Shown piece after piece: positions 22,515-36,269 of a stretch of DNA of 64,000 nucleotides. The position numbers and the translations under genes were made by a program. Each line of letters opens with the position of its first letter. Position 1 is the stretch's first letter. The notes beneath the pieces were generated by a model. That model did no database searches and had not been told where the DNA came from. It worked only from the letters and a program-made list of their open reading frames with translations. This stretch comes from Strigops habroptila. Its lineage: Eukaryota > Chordata > Aves > Psittaciformes > Psittacidae. The stretch is from the NCBI RefSeq assembly GCF_004027225.2, contig NC_044278.2:61888243-61952242 (forward strand), written 5' to 3'.

Positions 22515-22539
22515 GGGGGGGGGAATGGGGGGGGGAGGG
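22515..22539 (+). repeat. G-run tract (quadruplex-type) in the SOWAHC 3'UTR
   Basis: Nine G, AAT, nine G, A and three G follow each other. Each nine-base run can supply two G-tracts, so an intramolecular quadruplex could form in DNA or RNA. Long G runs are also error-prone in sequencing. Confidence 0.7.
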
Positions 22540-22809
22540 CAACAGAGCAAATGTCTCTTTTGGTGTTTGTGATATATTGACAAATGGCTAGATAACCGCT
22601 AGTGTCTGTCTGCGCTGCAGGACTAAAGCACTTTGGTTTCACATTATGACTTGTCACATTCCACATGGTTACTTTTTATAACATGTGCTAAAACTTAAGG
22701 TTTTTTGGACATAGGAAAGGCTCGATGCCCTGTTTCAGAATATTTACAGTCCAAAGGTACGCTTGAGTCAAATATTTTGGATACATTGCCTAGAAAGATG
22801 TGAATTTGA

Positions 22810-22815
22810 AATAAA
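22810..22815 (+). terminator. Poly(A) signal AATAAA (middle)
   Basis: Canonical hexamer in AT-rich sequence, followed by GTTGTATGG and, about 30 bp later, GGTGTCTTTTT, which is suitable as a GU/U-rich downstream element. Confidence 0.45.
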
Positions 22816-23076
22816 GTTGTATGGTACAGAAAACTGGAGCACTTAGTGGTGTCTTTTTAATGGTACGCTTGAAGTTACTGAATGTGTTCATTCACTTTTT
22901 ATGATGGTATGTAAGGCAGCAAGACTGTAATGTAAACGTTTGATATCTTTTATTGTATCTTATGTTTAAAATATTTTAGAGGCCTGAAAGCCTGTCAGTT
23001 TTTATTAATGCAACTTTTTATGGGTTTCTTCCTGAATGGATACAAGTTAACAAGCTGTAAGCTTTAGTTTTACTGA

Positions 23077-23082
23077 AATAAA
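23077..23082 (+). terminator. Poly(A) signal AATAAA (distal)
   Basis: Canonical hexamer followed within 25 bp by a T-rich ATTGTTTATGCTTG element. It is the last good signal before the intergenic region and the best candidate for the full-length SOWAHC end. Confidence 0.5.
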
Positions 23083-25321
23083 AAGAGCCCATTAATTGTT
23101 TATGCTTGAATCGACTTCTGTATGCTACGTGCTTAGGTGCTACTTGCATATTGGCTGTTAGAATTACGTACCACTTCGTGGTTGGGTTTTTTTATCATCA
23201 AGATGTCTGATATCATCTAACACTCAAAGAGTAAGACACAGAAAAAATACAGTTAAGTTGTTTGCAAGACACTAACATTTTTCTTTGGCAGTTACTCTCT
23301 AATAGCTCATGTCACAGTAAATGAAGACAACAGGTTTTTTTCTTCTAGAGAAGTATGTCTAAATAAGGGCCTGGGAGAGTGGCATTGCTTAACTTAAAAT
23401 AGTGTCCTGACCTTATGCCTATGCAGCTAAATATCTCTGACTCTGGGAAGACTAATACTAGTTTTGGTCACTATGTAAAGGTCAATACCTAATTAAAAAA
23501 GGTTTAGGATTAAGGCTTTTTGTAATGTGTCTTAACTACAGCTGGCAGCTTCTCTAAAGGGAAGTTTCATTTCATTACCAAGCTAGACTGTGGGATTTTG
23601 GTGTATCTAAAAATTCTCTGAAGCTGTTGACTTACCAAAATATGTGTTAAAACTAGTAAACCTCATGCTGCCAGTAACTCCTCTGAGAGACATCCAGATT
23701 TGTGCTTAGACTGGGGGGAAAAAAAAAAAAAGCTCAGCTGTTACCATGCTGGTGGGTCAGGATGCACACAGCTCCAAACCAAGCAACCCCAAATCAGCAG
23801 TTTGGGGGCACGACTGAAAGGAGAAGGGAGGAGGAAGCATTCTTGGAAGCTTAGGGGAGAGTAGGAGCATGTGGGAAGCAGCTGAGGTTATGGGTGAGGT
23901 GGAGGACTCGGTGGGAGAGCAGCCTATGTGAGCCTTGCTGATCATGCAATCACTTGACTAGTTGTTTTGAAAATTGTATCTAAAATATATCCCTTCTCCT
24001 ACAGAGTAACAGCTGAGCAAGATGACTTGCAGAGAGCTCTAGTACAGATTAATGTCTGATGCTAAGTGCCGTAGTTGGTCCTCTTACCAACATTTCTCAG
24101 TGTAGCTAGTACTGTTTGCAAAAGCACAAACAACCCTACAGCTGTTGTAGCAGCGTCCTGACACATCAGGATGGCCCCACTTAACTTTAGGCTTCTCGCT
24201 GGGAGAGAAGGCCTTCTTCATTGCATTACTTCATTATTTTTTCCATTGACTAGAAAGGAGAGGTAAGGGCATACAATGTATACTGTCATTTTTCCATGTC
24301 CTCAACTGTGTGTGGGGAGAAGGAAGAAGTCTGAAATTAATACTAGGGTTTGGGAGGGGGACTAAATTTTCAGTTTATGTTAAATTGTGAGCAGTTTGAC
24401 AGAAAAAAGGTGGAACATACGATTTTAAATTACCAGTTTTGTCATAATGAAACATCATTTTTGCAGCTGTTCCAGAATTTATCTTGTATCACATCTCAGT
24501 TTAATACTGATGTGTCCTAATACGCACACATTACTGGAAAAGCTGAGCCAAGCTAGCATGTTTCGTTCATTTGTTTTTGACAGAACTGTTACAGGTGAGG
24601 TATTTTGTCTTCTGTCCTAAAACCTGAAGAAAACTTACTCTGAGATTTTTACAAGGAGTTAAGCTGCTAGTGGCATAGAGCTACCTTAAAGGCAGGTAGT
24701 ACTCGGTCAAGGTGCAAAAGCATTGTGTGCTTTCAGCTAGATTAGTCATGCCAAATGAAGCACTGTGGTTTATGTGCACTTACGCTTCTGTATAGACAGC
24801 CATAAACTGTCTCCTCCCCTAGATTTCTGGGAAGCATGAGAAGAATTTAGCAAGTCATACCTATTTTAATGTGTCCTTATTTGATTAAAAGGCATTTTGC
24901 AGACCTGTGGTAGGACTGTCAAGAGGTGCCGATGGAAGTCAAAAGATACCTGTGTCCATGCATGCCTCTGCAGTGATTCAGGTAAATCATTGAAGCTTGC
25001 TGCTGTCAGTCTAAAGCAGACAGCCTAAAGAATGTATCCTTGCATCTGTCCTAGTATGTGAAGAGAGACTTTGGAAACTTCATCTTAAATATTTGTGACC
25101 ACCAGTATAATTCGATTGCTTGGGCTGTACCCAGAACTAGCCCTAATTTCAGTTGAAGCACTGAACACTTGGTATTTTAACCCTGAATCAAGAGGCCTTT
25201 CACTTCCTCTAGCTGGCTGTTGAGCTCTACCAGTTATTTCACTTTGCAGTTCCTTAGAGTGCCTGAAAAACTGGTAGTAGAGTGGGCATAAATGACAGAT
25301 ACCTCTTTTTGAAGCTGTTTG

Positions 25322-25399
25322 GGATGATGGTTGTTTGGGTGGGGTGGTTGGTTTCTCTGGTGGTGTGGGGTTTTTTGGTTGGGAAAAAAAAAAAAAAGA
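25322..25399 (+). repeat. G/T-rich low-complexity run ending in poly-A
   Basis: About 60 bases composed almost only of G and T, with runs such as GGGTGGGG and GTGGGG, are followed by fourteen A. It may be a decayed retroposon tail or a simple repeat. No element body is recognised upstream. Confidence 0.5.
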
Positions 25400-28300
25400 G
25401 ATAAAGGATGTCTGCAGTATTTGTTGGGGCACAGAAATTCCTTGGGACAGTTCATACTAAATAGGTGCTGTCCTTTTTACTGCTTTAAATACAGAAAGAC
25501 AAAATTAACTGTGCAGGCTATAAAGGTCACTGGGCATAAGCTTGCAGGACATAAAGCCTCAAAGTACAGGAAAACATGTTTGTAACACTAGAATAAATAA
25601 GGACATTCATATTTGTGGTTTCTTTTTGGTATTACTTGTCACATAGTATCTCACTATATGTATACCTTAGGGAAGTAACTCTGTGATAATTTGGGAGCAT
25701 ATAATTAAAGGAACACAGCTGGGTCCTGCTTGTTCAACTGCCTCCCACAGCAGGACCACTGGCCACCAACAGTGCACTTGTCCTCTGCCTGTTGAAACTT
25801 CCATTTCTGTTGCAGATGGGTTGAGTGGAACGGACTGCAGGTGTGGTAGCTGCCACCCCATGCAGCCTGCAGCTGCACACTGTGGGCTGTAGCACTGGTA
25901 AATCTGAAGCCTTTTGAAGCTGATGGCAATTTCAAACTTCCCTTGATGGGGATAGAAGAAGACATGCTACTTCATTTTATCTGCCTGTGACATTCATACA
26001 GGTATTATAATTTCATGTGTGAATAAATGGCATGAAATGAAATATGGATGAAATTGGAGTGCTGAGCAGACTTTCACATTTAAGTGCCAGGTACCTCATA
26101 TAGCAGATATGGCTAATTAGAGTATGTTGTTAATCTTTAGCCATGGGGAGACATCAGTTGGATCAACACTGAACAGCTGCTACAGGGAACTACTGCAGAG
26201 GGGTTGCTGCAAAATTATCATATCTGTTCGTAGGATATATCATTTGTTAAGGATGATTTTTCGTTGTGTAGGAGTTGCAAAATGAGTTAATTGCATTGTG
26301 GGTAATAGCTTGCAGTACAGTATCCAAAAAAGTTTCTCTTTTAAGGGCTGTATATAGTAGGTCACTGACAGCTGTCAGGGTGATAGGAATTATTAGGCTT
26401 TTGGGTTTTAACCTGAAATTATCTCACCTTCTAAAGTTTGCTTCTAGTTCCTGCAGCAATCTTAGCTTCCTTTTAGCAAAATTTTGGTTTCTGAGATACC
26501 TAAAGCCATCCTCAGAAGAGACCTCAGAAGTTTTGGGGAGGGGAAACGAAAAAAGATCAACCGAAAACAGACACTCTTGTCCACAAAGATCCAGAGTCTT
26601 CCATATCTTAAAACAAAACCATTCCTGAAATTCATTATAAAAATGAAAACCAGCAAAACCCAGGTAACTTGTGTTTGACCTGGAAGATGTGCACCTTCAG
26701 TAAGAGCACCACTCTGGAGTGCCCACATCTGTAAAGTCAGCACTTTACAGTTCTTGAACTTGTGCATGCAAGAGAAATGTGGTAGTGGCTTTTCTCCAGT
26801 GCTTACATTTGTGGGACTTAAACATAATGAGAACCCAAACCTTTTTTCTGATTTGGAATAAACTCTTCTGAAGTAGTGTTTGCCAACAGGCAAGTACAAA
26901 TAAACAGGGATTTCTACTGGATGCACTGAGGGACTGCGCTTTTTCCTCTCTGAAACACCACTTGTACAGAATAGCACTCATTATTTTTTACACTGTAGCA
27001 AAGTTTAAGATTTAACCTTTCAGAACAGATGAAAACTCGGAAAATTCTAAATTAAAACGGGTTTTCTTCTAGACTGGAGCACCCTGGATGAAAGCAAAGC
27101 AACTGGTTTTCCACTAGGTAACAAAGACATACTGTGCAAATGCTTTGCAGCTGGTGCTTGGCAAAGCGCAGAGCTCTCAGGAGTGCAGTGCTGCGCATCT
27201 TCACCCATCCCTTCTGCACCTTGTTTCCTGGCTACTTCCCCCTCCTCTTCTTTCTTTCCTTGTATTTTTTAGTAGCTTGAATTATACAGATCTTAATTAA
27301 TAGATCTATAAATTTCAGGAAATGGGGATGCTTCAAATAAATCTCTTTATGAAGGATTAAGTGGAAAAACTAAACAAAAGCTTTCCTCTTCTGCTTTAAA
27401 CTTCAAGAGTGGGAAGAACAAAAATTGTGTTGATGATAAAGGTTTCCAAATATAGCATTCTAATTATAACATAGGCAAGAAAACTTAAAGTTGGTGGGCA
27501 AATGTAGAAAAAGACAACACTTTCTCCTCAATGATTTCGGTCTTGTGTACCTTAAAGACAGCACTGTGAATAATAGACCGCTTTGTATAAGAAATGTAAA
27601 GCATAGTTCACAGGATTTCCATTGATTATTCCATTAACCAAGCCAAAACTAGTACCTTTTAAAATGGATCCTAAATGGGAATTCTGGCTAACCTGAATGC
27701 CACCTCATCCTCCTTTGCCAACGAGTCCCTTTTGATGCCCATGTAGATTAATCCAAATTCTGGCAACCTTTGCCTCACAACCTGTTAAAAGTAGAAGATT
27801 GTAACTTAGAGATGACTAATAATTTTTCAAATTCACTTCCCTACACACCCTTCAAACTGAGAGCCTTATGTAAAGAGAAGGGAAAAAAATAGTAACCCAT
27901 CTCGAACATGCCAGCACACACAGTGACTAAGCAGTACAGGGCAACAGCTCTTTTTTTAATCACTGAATGATTTTAGTGTTCCCCATTCCACACTAGTGCT
28001 CTTTAGGGGTCCCTTTCTGGTGCCTGGTTTAAATCCCTATGACCTGCTACTTTAGTGGGTCAGTAATGAAGAATTACCTACTCTGAGAATATTGTTTTTT
28101 TCCCTGATGGTCTTTTTAGGAGGGAATTGTTACTGTAAGCTATGGAGCTGTTGTTGCCAGTGTGACTTTTTATGGTCCTTTACTGCCTTGTGAAGATTTT
28201 GCCTGATCTTTTGACTTGAGGTTGAATGAAACAACAGGGAAGTGATACTGAAGAAGTGGAATTTGATCACTGGGAGTGAACGAAATGTATTAGGCTTCAA

Positions 28301-31300
28301 AATTTCTGGTGATGACATTGCTACTTCTACTGGTTGTAGATCGGTGTTGCTAAATTACAGTCAGTATCCCATAATATCAGGTGGTGTTCGAATACAGGAA
28401 AGGATGTAGTTCCTCACCCACTGTCCTTAGAATCTTTGTAGCCTGCTCAAACAGTGGCATCCAGGCAGGGTTTATGTATGCAAAATAGATCAAACGTATA
28501 TATACACATACAAAAAAGAAAAGGCATGCTACTTTTGGCTAGGTGTTTTCCTACTTTTCTCTCACTCCTTGCTGTGGCTCTTCTGGGAGCCATTTAAAAC
28601 TCTTCTAGAAAAATAGCATTGAAGGGATATCGTTAGCCTAAATCTTCAAAACCTACATTCTAAAAACCTAGTTTAAACACACAATTGAATTCAGGTTAAA
28701 CCAGTTTAATATTCCTAGGAAGGAACTTAAGCCCAGCCTAGTTTATGAATATCAGTGTGTAACTGCAAGACTGGCTACCAGGCTTCAGCTGACAACTTGC
28801 ATTTAGATCTTGGGCTCGATAGCTAACTACCATGATGATGAGTGCTACAGAAAATCTTTGTGTGTTCCTACGCTTTTTGCAAATCAATTGCAGAAAAAAA
28901 ATGTTTAAAAATTGACATTTTGAATTTAGCCTAATTTTGCAGTGTAATTTTAACTGTGCACCAGATAAGAACCTCAGTAACCCTGTTGCTCCCTATAATC
29001 TGTTTTTTGATTTGGGGAATGTGAGAAAAAGCGGTAATTGTTGTTACAGGATCCTCAGTTTCCTAATGTTTCGTCACAACAGCAGTGTTACCCTACCTAC
29101 ACAGAGCATCTCTAGATTCTCTATAGACACTACTAAATTGCTTCCAATCCACACACAAGAATGGGAAGTGCTGCTGTAACATATACCCCCAAAATTACAA
29201 GCCTGAGGAAATAAGAGGCATACAAATGCTGTATGAGTGTCCAAGCTAACACAGGAAGGCTGTGAATAAGTAGGAAATATAATGTACTGTACCTGAACCT
29301 AATTCTCATTAAATATTCAATCCTAGAATTTTAAATATGGAATTTACATGGGATTCAAATATTTGCTAATTTGAGAGGTTTTGAATAACATCTTTAAATA
29401 GTTGCGGTTTCTTCACTCCCTTGAATGATAGATAACTTTGCATTTGCTAGTTTTCCCTTTTATTTCTCCACCCTGTGGCTTAAAACGACAATGTGGCAAT
29501 TCGTAAATGAGTGGGTGATATTAAATGTCACTGTTAATCCTAGCTGGTATTGATGTAAAAGGTCTATTTGTGTTTGCTGAAAAATCCTGCATTTAACAGA
29601 AAGCATGTATTAGTTCTGTTGTTGGAATAATTGTTTCTTTAATGGCACAGTGATGATATATCTGATTGTGCACAGAAGCAGGAAAGACAGCTGATGGAAT
29701 TACAGTGTAAATTACAAATTGCAGTCACAATTGTGCAGGGAGATAATAATAAAATTTTAGGGTTGTTGTTTTTTTGGCTAAAAATTGCTCTGTATTACAC
29801 TAATTTATGTACGTTTCTTCTGCTTCACTGCAGGGCTATGATTAACTTGAATTTCCTTATGATTACCCTTAGCCACACTTTCTTCATGTCAATTGGAGGG
29901 ATACATTTGGTGCCGGCATGTGTCTGCCAACTTGTGTTTTATCAGCAACAGTATTAGCATCTTGACTGAGCAGAATCTATAGGACTAATATGGTCATCAA
30001 CAAGTTAAATGCCTATATAAATTACTCTTTTTAATCTCTTTATAGTCAAAGGAGTGAACCAGGACTTTCTGAGAATAAGTGCTTTTAAGCCAACATAAAT
30101 TTTTATGGCCATTACTCAATAGAGAGCCAGAGTTCTCCATCATTTGCACACCACAAACCATGTCACAGCAAATTCTGGCATTGCGGACCAGTTGTTCACT
30201 CACAGAATATGGAATGACTTCAAGAAAGTATTCCATCCAACTTTTATTGCTTTTATTATGTTCTGATAATTGCAAATTGAGCCAGATATCTTCAAAAGAG
30301 CCATACTAATGTACAAGCCCTGTACGATTATGTGAATAACCAGCTGCCTCTCCATGGACTGTTGCAGAATACTCCATGCATCAAAGCTTAAGAATTGCTA
30401 CTCCAGGATAAAAAGCACCTTACTTGATTTGGGAACACTAAAAAACTCTAGAAGAAAGTTTGATGTTTTGGGATCCTGGCCAGCAGGAAAGCTCTGAAGT
30501 AGCAAACCAGTGCCTGGAGGTGGCTTTATGCACAATCCTTGACCCTATCCTGTGGTTTGATGTTATACCTCTGCTGGCCCACCTGGCTTCCACAGGAAAT
30601 ACATGGATTATCCCTGTTCCATCCCCATCCTACTCCCACATATATGCCCCCACAGCCTCTTACACAGGACTGACCAATTGTGCAGGGTCAGGCCCTTGAG
30701 CCTGCTAGCCCAGCTGAAAGCTAAGCTGCCCATGCCTTTGAAATGAGTTCAAGTCTGGCTGAGGACTTTGGTGCTTGGGGAGTTTGGTTCTACCTCCAGG
30801 TCAAGAGCAGCCGAATGGGGGTTTTCTGAAAGCACCTTGGGGTAGGAAATATTTAGAAACGAAAAACCACAAAGGGACATGGTTCGTTCTTGTTTTCTCC
30901 AAGTGTACTGGGAAGATCACATGTGAGAATATGGAATCTATTCTTTCAGGGGTGGTGACGGCGATAGATCTTGTATGACTTGCTCAACTAAAGTAATTTG
31001 CTGTAATTTATACTTTGCAATCATTCTCATCAGATCTCTTTTCAAATTTATTTCTTTTATCCTCTTCTCCTAGGAATTCTGTGGATTTTTTCCTCACCTC
31101 ATGTTATGTGTAACCTTTTAGGCATTCTATACAAATAGGTATTGATGTTCACAGTCAGGAGCTGCCAGGGGCAGAGGAACGTAACACTTTGCAGCGCAGA
31201 AGACTGGTCATCTGCAGCATCCTTTGCAAACTACTCAGCAGCCATTAATGTGAAAGAAAAAAAGAAAAAGGAACATTGATTGAAAAGCAGAAACCCCAAA

Positions 31301-34300
31301 CTCCCTAATTTTTAATCCAAGTGTTATATCAAGCTCCAGTTCTCTCAAGCGTAGATTGTCAAAGAATGGGAGCTGAAGCTCAGAATCCATCAAGCTAACC
31401 TCTGCTCATGCAAGGTTTAAAAGAAACAAGGGTCAGAAAGCAAGCTGTGAAAATTTGAATTGAACTAACCAAGTCCCCCTTAACAATTTTTTTGTGGTTT
31501 TGGCCAAAAGAATAATGAAACCAGAAGTAGTTAGAAGTTTAAGAGAACAATAAAAGACCTAAGTAAAAGTATTTTAAAAGCTCCCTTTTAAATTACTGGG
31601 ATAAGCTCTAGTACAACTGGCTCCTGCTTTACCAGAAATGAATAACAGTAACCTTCAGTCAGAGCTCCTTTTTTCTTTTTTTTTTTTTTTTTAAAATCAC
31701 CATGGGAAGCATTCCATTCTTCAGCACTTCTGTATGTGCAACAGTTCTTCCATATTTGTTTTCTCTTGTTCTTTTCTAATGAATTTGGTGTTTAAAAAGG
31801 GTCAGAGCTGGAGCTAGTACTGCTCAAGAAGACTCTGTCATCTGCACTTAGATAGTTTATCTAAAAATTTTCCAAGCTGGACATGGGGATTTCCTCAGAC
31901 TATTTCATGAAAGATACATGGCTAAATCTCCTTTGCTGTTCTAAAAGACCCAAATTAATCTTTTCTACAGAATCTAGACCTCCTATATACATTTGCAATT
32001 TTAAGCTGTTCTCTTTACAAGCTTTGCTTAGACTCCAGAAAGTCCCTTCCCATGCAAATACTTCAGCATTTCAGTTATACTGCAGTTCAGCAGCAGTGAT
32101 TGTCAAGTTGGAACAGCAGCATGGGACACAGTAACTGCAGCTGGCGTTGTAGTGTTTTGAGGAACAGGCTGTGTACTGATACCAACTCAAAAAGAGCAAC
32201 ACTTAACACAGAAAAAAATGCATTATGCCAGCAGTAGCCCATACTGATGTGGCTACATCTGAATGAGACTTTCAACTGTCTTTGTATTATTTCTCTATCA
32301 TTTTGAGGTTTTGTGGAAGGGACAAACTCTGGGTATTTCAGGCTGTTTTGTTGACATGATGAGAAACATTGACACTATAAATTTAACAGGAACTGAGGAG
32401 AAAAAGGCAAACTTTGAGTAATTCTCAGTCCAAAGGCATAGCTTTCTAGAGTATGCCTGCCAGCTACTCAAAGCCTACACTTTTTACTGTAAGGGGTACG
32501 CACTCTGTGCTCCCAGACAAACTGGTTTTCCCTCTATACTTGGAAGCTCTACATGGAGAAAAAGATGATGCAGTGTTATGAATGCTGCAGAAAAATTATA
32601 GACTCATATAGCCAGGAAACAGGCTCCTTTAAGTTACACAGCTATACAACACAGTTAATGTACCTTAGCTCCCAGGTGCTGCAATATGACAGAGCTCTGC
32701 CAACCTGTGGACTCCTTGCCACTGAACGGCTGAAAGCCCTTGACCTCTTCTGAGCACTGGCTCTGGAGCTCATCTGGTGCTCATCTCAGTGCTGGCCGAA
32801 AATAATCCTGCCAAAAATAATAGAAAAAGGTGAACAGTTTCTGCAGGGTGAGAATTCGCTCACCAATTCTAGTCTGAGGGTCAGAGATGGTTCAAGAGAA
32901 CGGACAAAGCTACGTGGCTGCAAGCAGGGCTGGAGGGACTAGGTTAGGACCTATGGAGAATGGACTGCCCCTTCTGGCAGTGGCAAACTGCTAGTAGTCC
33001 TCAGATGTACTGTGCAAGTATACCCCAACATTTACATGTACTCTTCATGCATCTTACACACTGTGTAATATAGTTTAGTTTAGATCTCTTTTACTGTCAT
33101 TCCCTGGCTAATGGCAGTTATTTTCTTTGCAGTTTCCAGAGTTCTCTTAATGCCAGGATTCACAGAGACATATTTTGCAAGTACAATTTCCATGCCTTAA
33201 ATTTGTCTTAATTATGCTGATGCATTTTCCATGTAGTCCAGCTTTTCCTGCCTATGAGGACTTCTTCTGTCTTCTGCTTCACAAGACAAGTGAAGCATTG
33301 CTTCTCCTGAGACCAGCAAATGCTTCCAATGCAGTATTCAGCAAATAGCAACTTACAAAAGAATGACCTGATGAAAATACTATTGTGTAACCGAACATGT
33401 AAATGAAGGGCTTGGTTCCTTCAGTGTGCATGGAGAGTAATAAGCACAAGGAGACCAGCCAAATCAGAACAAAATGGAATGAAGACATTCTAACCACTTA
33501 AATATGCTTGCTTGTAAATTACAATGGAGCCTCGCTAGCCAGAACCTACTGTATCAGAAGAGTAGTTTAGCTGAATACTAGCCTCCTGCTGCGTAGAGTG
33601 ATTGCCACCAGAAGGATTTCTATGCTGTGTTTTAAAGTTATTGTTTCTTTGCTTTGTCCTTTTTTTTTTTTCCTTTTTAAATCCACAGAGTACATAGTAT
33701 ATCCAGACAGCAAGCAAACACCACATTGCAGTAATATGCCCTTTCAAATAATGACATATTGCAAAACACTCCAATTGGAAAGATATATGAATTATATGTG
33801 AAGACGAGGCATAATCCTTACTGGTTCACTTACACCACATGCACCTTACGGTCACGTCTTCCACCACATTAGCATGAAGGTACCTTTGCAGATGTATTCT
33901 TCTTTCCAGAACTAGGTATGTCCACATCAAGATGGTTAACCCACTACAAGGCAGAAGAGTTCATGTGCAGACAAGGTTTTAGAGCTGAGACATCCTGCCC
34001 TTAAGAGTAGGAATCTCTCATATATTTTTGGCAGAAATGTTCCCCCCACCCATGTATCGGCAGCAGCAAATAGCTCTTTGATAATGGCCTTGCAAAGACA
34101 GCAAATAAGACTTCTAGGATCAAGAGGGAGACGAAAGCTGAAGCATGGACTGAAAATCCAGCACAAAGTGGTCTGAAAATTTAGGGTGAAATTGAAGGGT
34201 GAGAAACAGAGAAGCACCCGAGCTGTAGTACAAGGCAGTAGTCATATTTTCACAGAATTACTCAGAGTTGCTCAGTCCCTCTGCTCATAGTGGAGACCAA

Positions 34301-34866
34301 TACTTCAAGAGCTGACTGAGAGAAAGAAGCGGGGCTGCCACCCTCTGGAACTTGCCCTGAATCTGGGCTGCATCTCAGGTGCCACTCACAGAAAAGAGGG
34401 GTCACAAAAAATCACTGTTCTAATGACTATTCCTTAAATCCCTATATACAGGAAATCTAAATGGGTTACACTGTCAGTAAGAATTTCTGCTTACTTTAAT
34501 ACCCATACGGAGGTCTCTCGCTTTCCATATTAAAGTCATTTCAGAACAAGAGGTTTTAATTTTCTTCCATTGGCTCAAGACGCCTCCATCTGTGCACAGT
34601 GTAGGCTGGGAGCCCCAGGCAGATTCATTTGCTCTAAGAGTCCTGCCAGCAAACCAGGACTGGGGCCCCTCAGGACACTCACCAGAGGAGATGGGTAGTG
34701 GGGTCTGCAACTACTGTCTCATGACTATTTGCATCCCCCTCCTGCTCTCTCATCTTCCTACCTGGAAAGCAATTTACATGTACAAATGTGGGAATTGTTT
34801 CTTGGAGAAGTTTCAGTAATGCTGAAACATTCTGTGAATTGATGCTGGGTTTTCATCGTTCAGGGG

Positions 34867-34890
34867 AAAAAAAAAAATCTTTTTTTTTTT
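34867..34890. repeat. A11-TC-T10 inverted repeat
   Basis: Eleven A, then TC, then ten T form an almost perfect self-complementary hairpin with a two-base loop. Such sites are prone to slippage and cruciform formation. Confidence 0.6.
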
Positions 34891-36230
34891 AATTCCTTGT
34901 TTCACTTCTGCTGTTTTCAATATTAAATGCAGTTCTTTTCCACTTTCTACTTTGGCATTTCCTTGAAATTTGCTTTCTAGTAAGTTAAATATGATTGACA
35001 GTGCTCAAAGCAGAAAGAATAATGCATTTTAGGTCAAACCAAATATTTAATTCGTCCTGAAATTATTTTTCTTAAACCTTTTCATTTCACCAGCCATTTC
35101 TGAAAGGTTTTTGTTTCAGTGCAACTCAACGTCTTTTTTTTCCCTTTAATTTTTTTCTGAACTATCTGCGATTCAAAATATCCATTATCTTCACTATCCT
35201 ACTCCCAGGTAACTTGAATAACCAGGACCTGCTTTCAGAGAAGATTTTTTTCATTATTGGTAATTTTATGCAGTTTTTATTCTTAACTTTCTGATAAAAG
35301 AAATGGAAATATTTGAGATCCTTCATCTCACTAATGAGCTGAATGCCAGCAGGCAGAAGATACTGTTTGTGATAAGTTCTACAGAAATGGCAGTTCCAGC
35401 ATGTTATCTACAGCTGAGCCAGAAAGTAAAGGGACATGAGATGAGGCATCTTTAGACATGCATTCATTTCAGAACTCGCTTCAAAGCATTTTTGCTGTCA
35501 GCTGAAGAGTACTTAGAATTTGTTGTCCAGAAATCCTCAGGAGATTAATTTTAGACATTCAAACTCATGGCATTCCATGTGGATTTAGTGGTTTGCTTAT
35601 TTATTTTTTCCACAAACTCAGTATTTGTCACTATGCAAGCCTGACACTCCAGGGCAAACCCCTCCAGCTATTAAAAAAAACCCTGATAATCAGGGACCAC
35701 ACTGATATCTTCCTCATATGGTTCCCTTCTCTTACAAAGTTCCTTCCTTTAGACCCCACCTTGAGCACACTACCCCAGAAGCAGGCTCTGTTCTCTGCTA
35801 CTTTAAGGGGCCATTATATTGTGCAGAGGAGCATGTGGAACATAAACTTTGGATGTCAGGGTGTATACTGTAGACACCCTTATGTGAGAGGTCAGGGACA
35901 GCACTTATTCTGGAACACAGCACACTTTTAAGAAGAAAATAAAAAAAAACTATCATGAGAAAGGCACTGGTAAAAAATCATTTTGCCAATACCTGTTACA
36001 CCTAAATATTCAATCTGAAAGAAGAAAAAAGGGATTGATATCTGAAAGAATTTTACATCTGGAAGTGATTCTGAAAGGCAGCACATATGCCACAGACAGA
36101 AAAAGAAGCTAAAAAAAAGTAGACAGATGGTCAGTCACCAAATTAGATGCAATCAGAATATGGAAAGATAATTCATCATATTTCCTCTTCACAGCTTTTC
36201 ATGTAGATACTGGACTTGGCAAGCTGTTAA

Positions 36231-36269
36231 TCTGCTCTGATGAGTGCTTACAATAAAGCTGGAAGGTCT
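36231..36269 (+). repeat. 39-bp direct repeat, copy 1
   Basis: Starts TCTGCTCTGATGAGTGCTTA and ends GGAAGGTCT. The same 39 bp recur at 37562-37600 with three differences, all transitions. The flanks do not match clearly. Confidence 0.75.

Larger units (their letters stand above)
19664..23100 (+). other. Probable SOWAHC 3' untranslated region
   Basis: After the TAA at 19661 the GC content falls quickly. AATAAA signals occur at 20335, 22810 and 23077. The human gene has a long 3'UTR of several kilobases (general knowledge), so an end near 23.1 kb is plausible, with shorter forms from the first signal. A guanine-rich run lies at 22515-22539. No coding potential is visible. Confidence 0.5.
23101..36200. 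other. Intergenic, no gene recognised
   Basis: AT-rich DNA without a recognisable gene. The longest open frame is a minus-strand one of 171 codons at 26462-26977, with no family resemblance and a biased composition. Low-complexity spots include a G/T-rich run ending in poly-A at 25322-25399, poly-A at 23717-23731, poly-T at 31675-31693 and 33660-33672, and an A/T palindrome at 34867-34890. Confidence 0.6.

Noticed and set aside
26462..26977. 171-codon minus-strand frame as a gene
   Set aside because: No recognisable domain, mixed hydrophobic and basic composition, and other frames in the same stretch are open as well.
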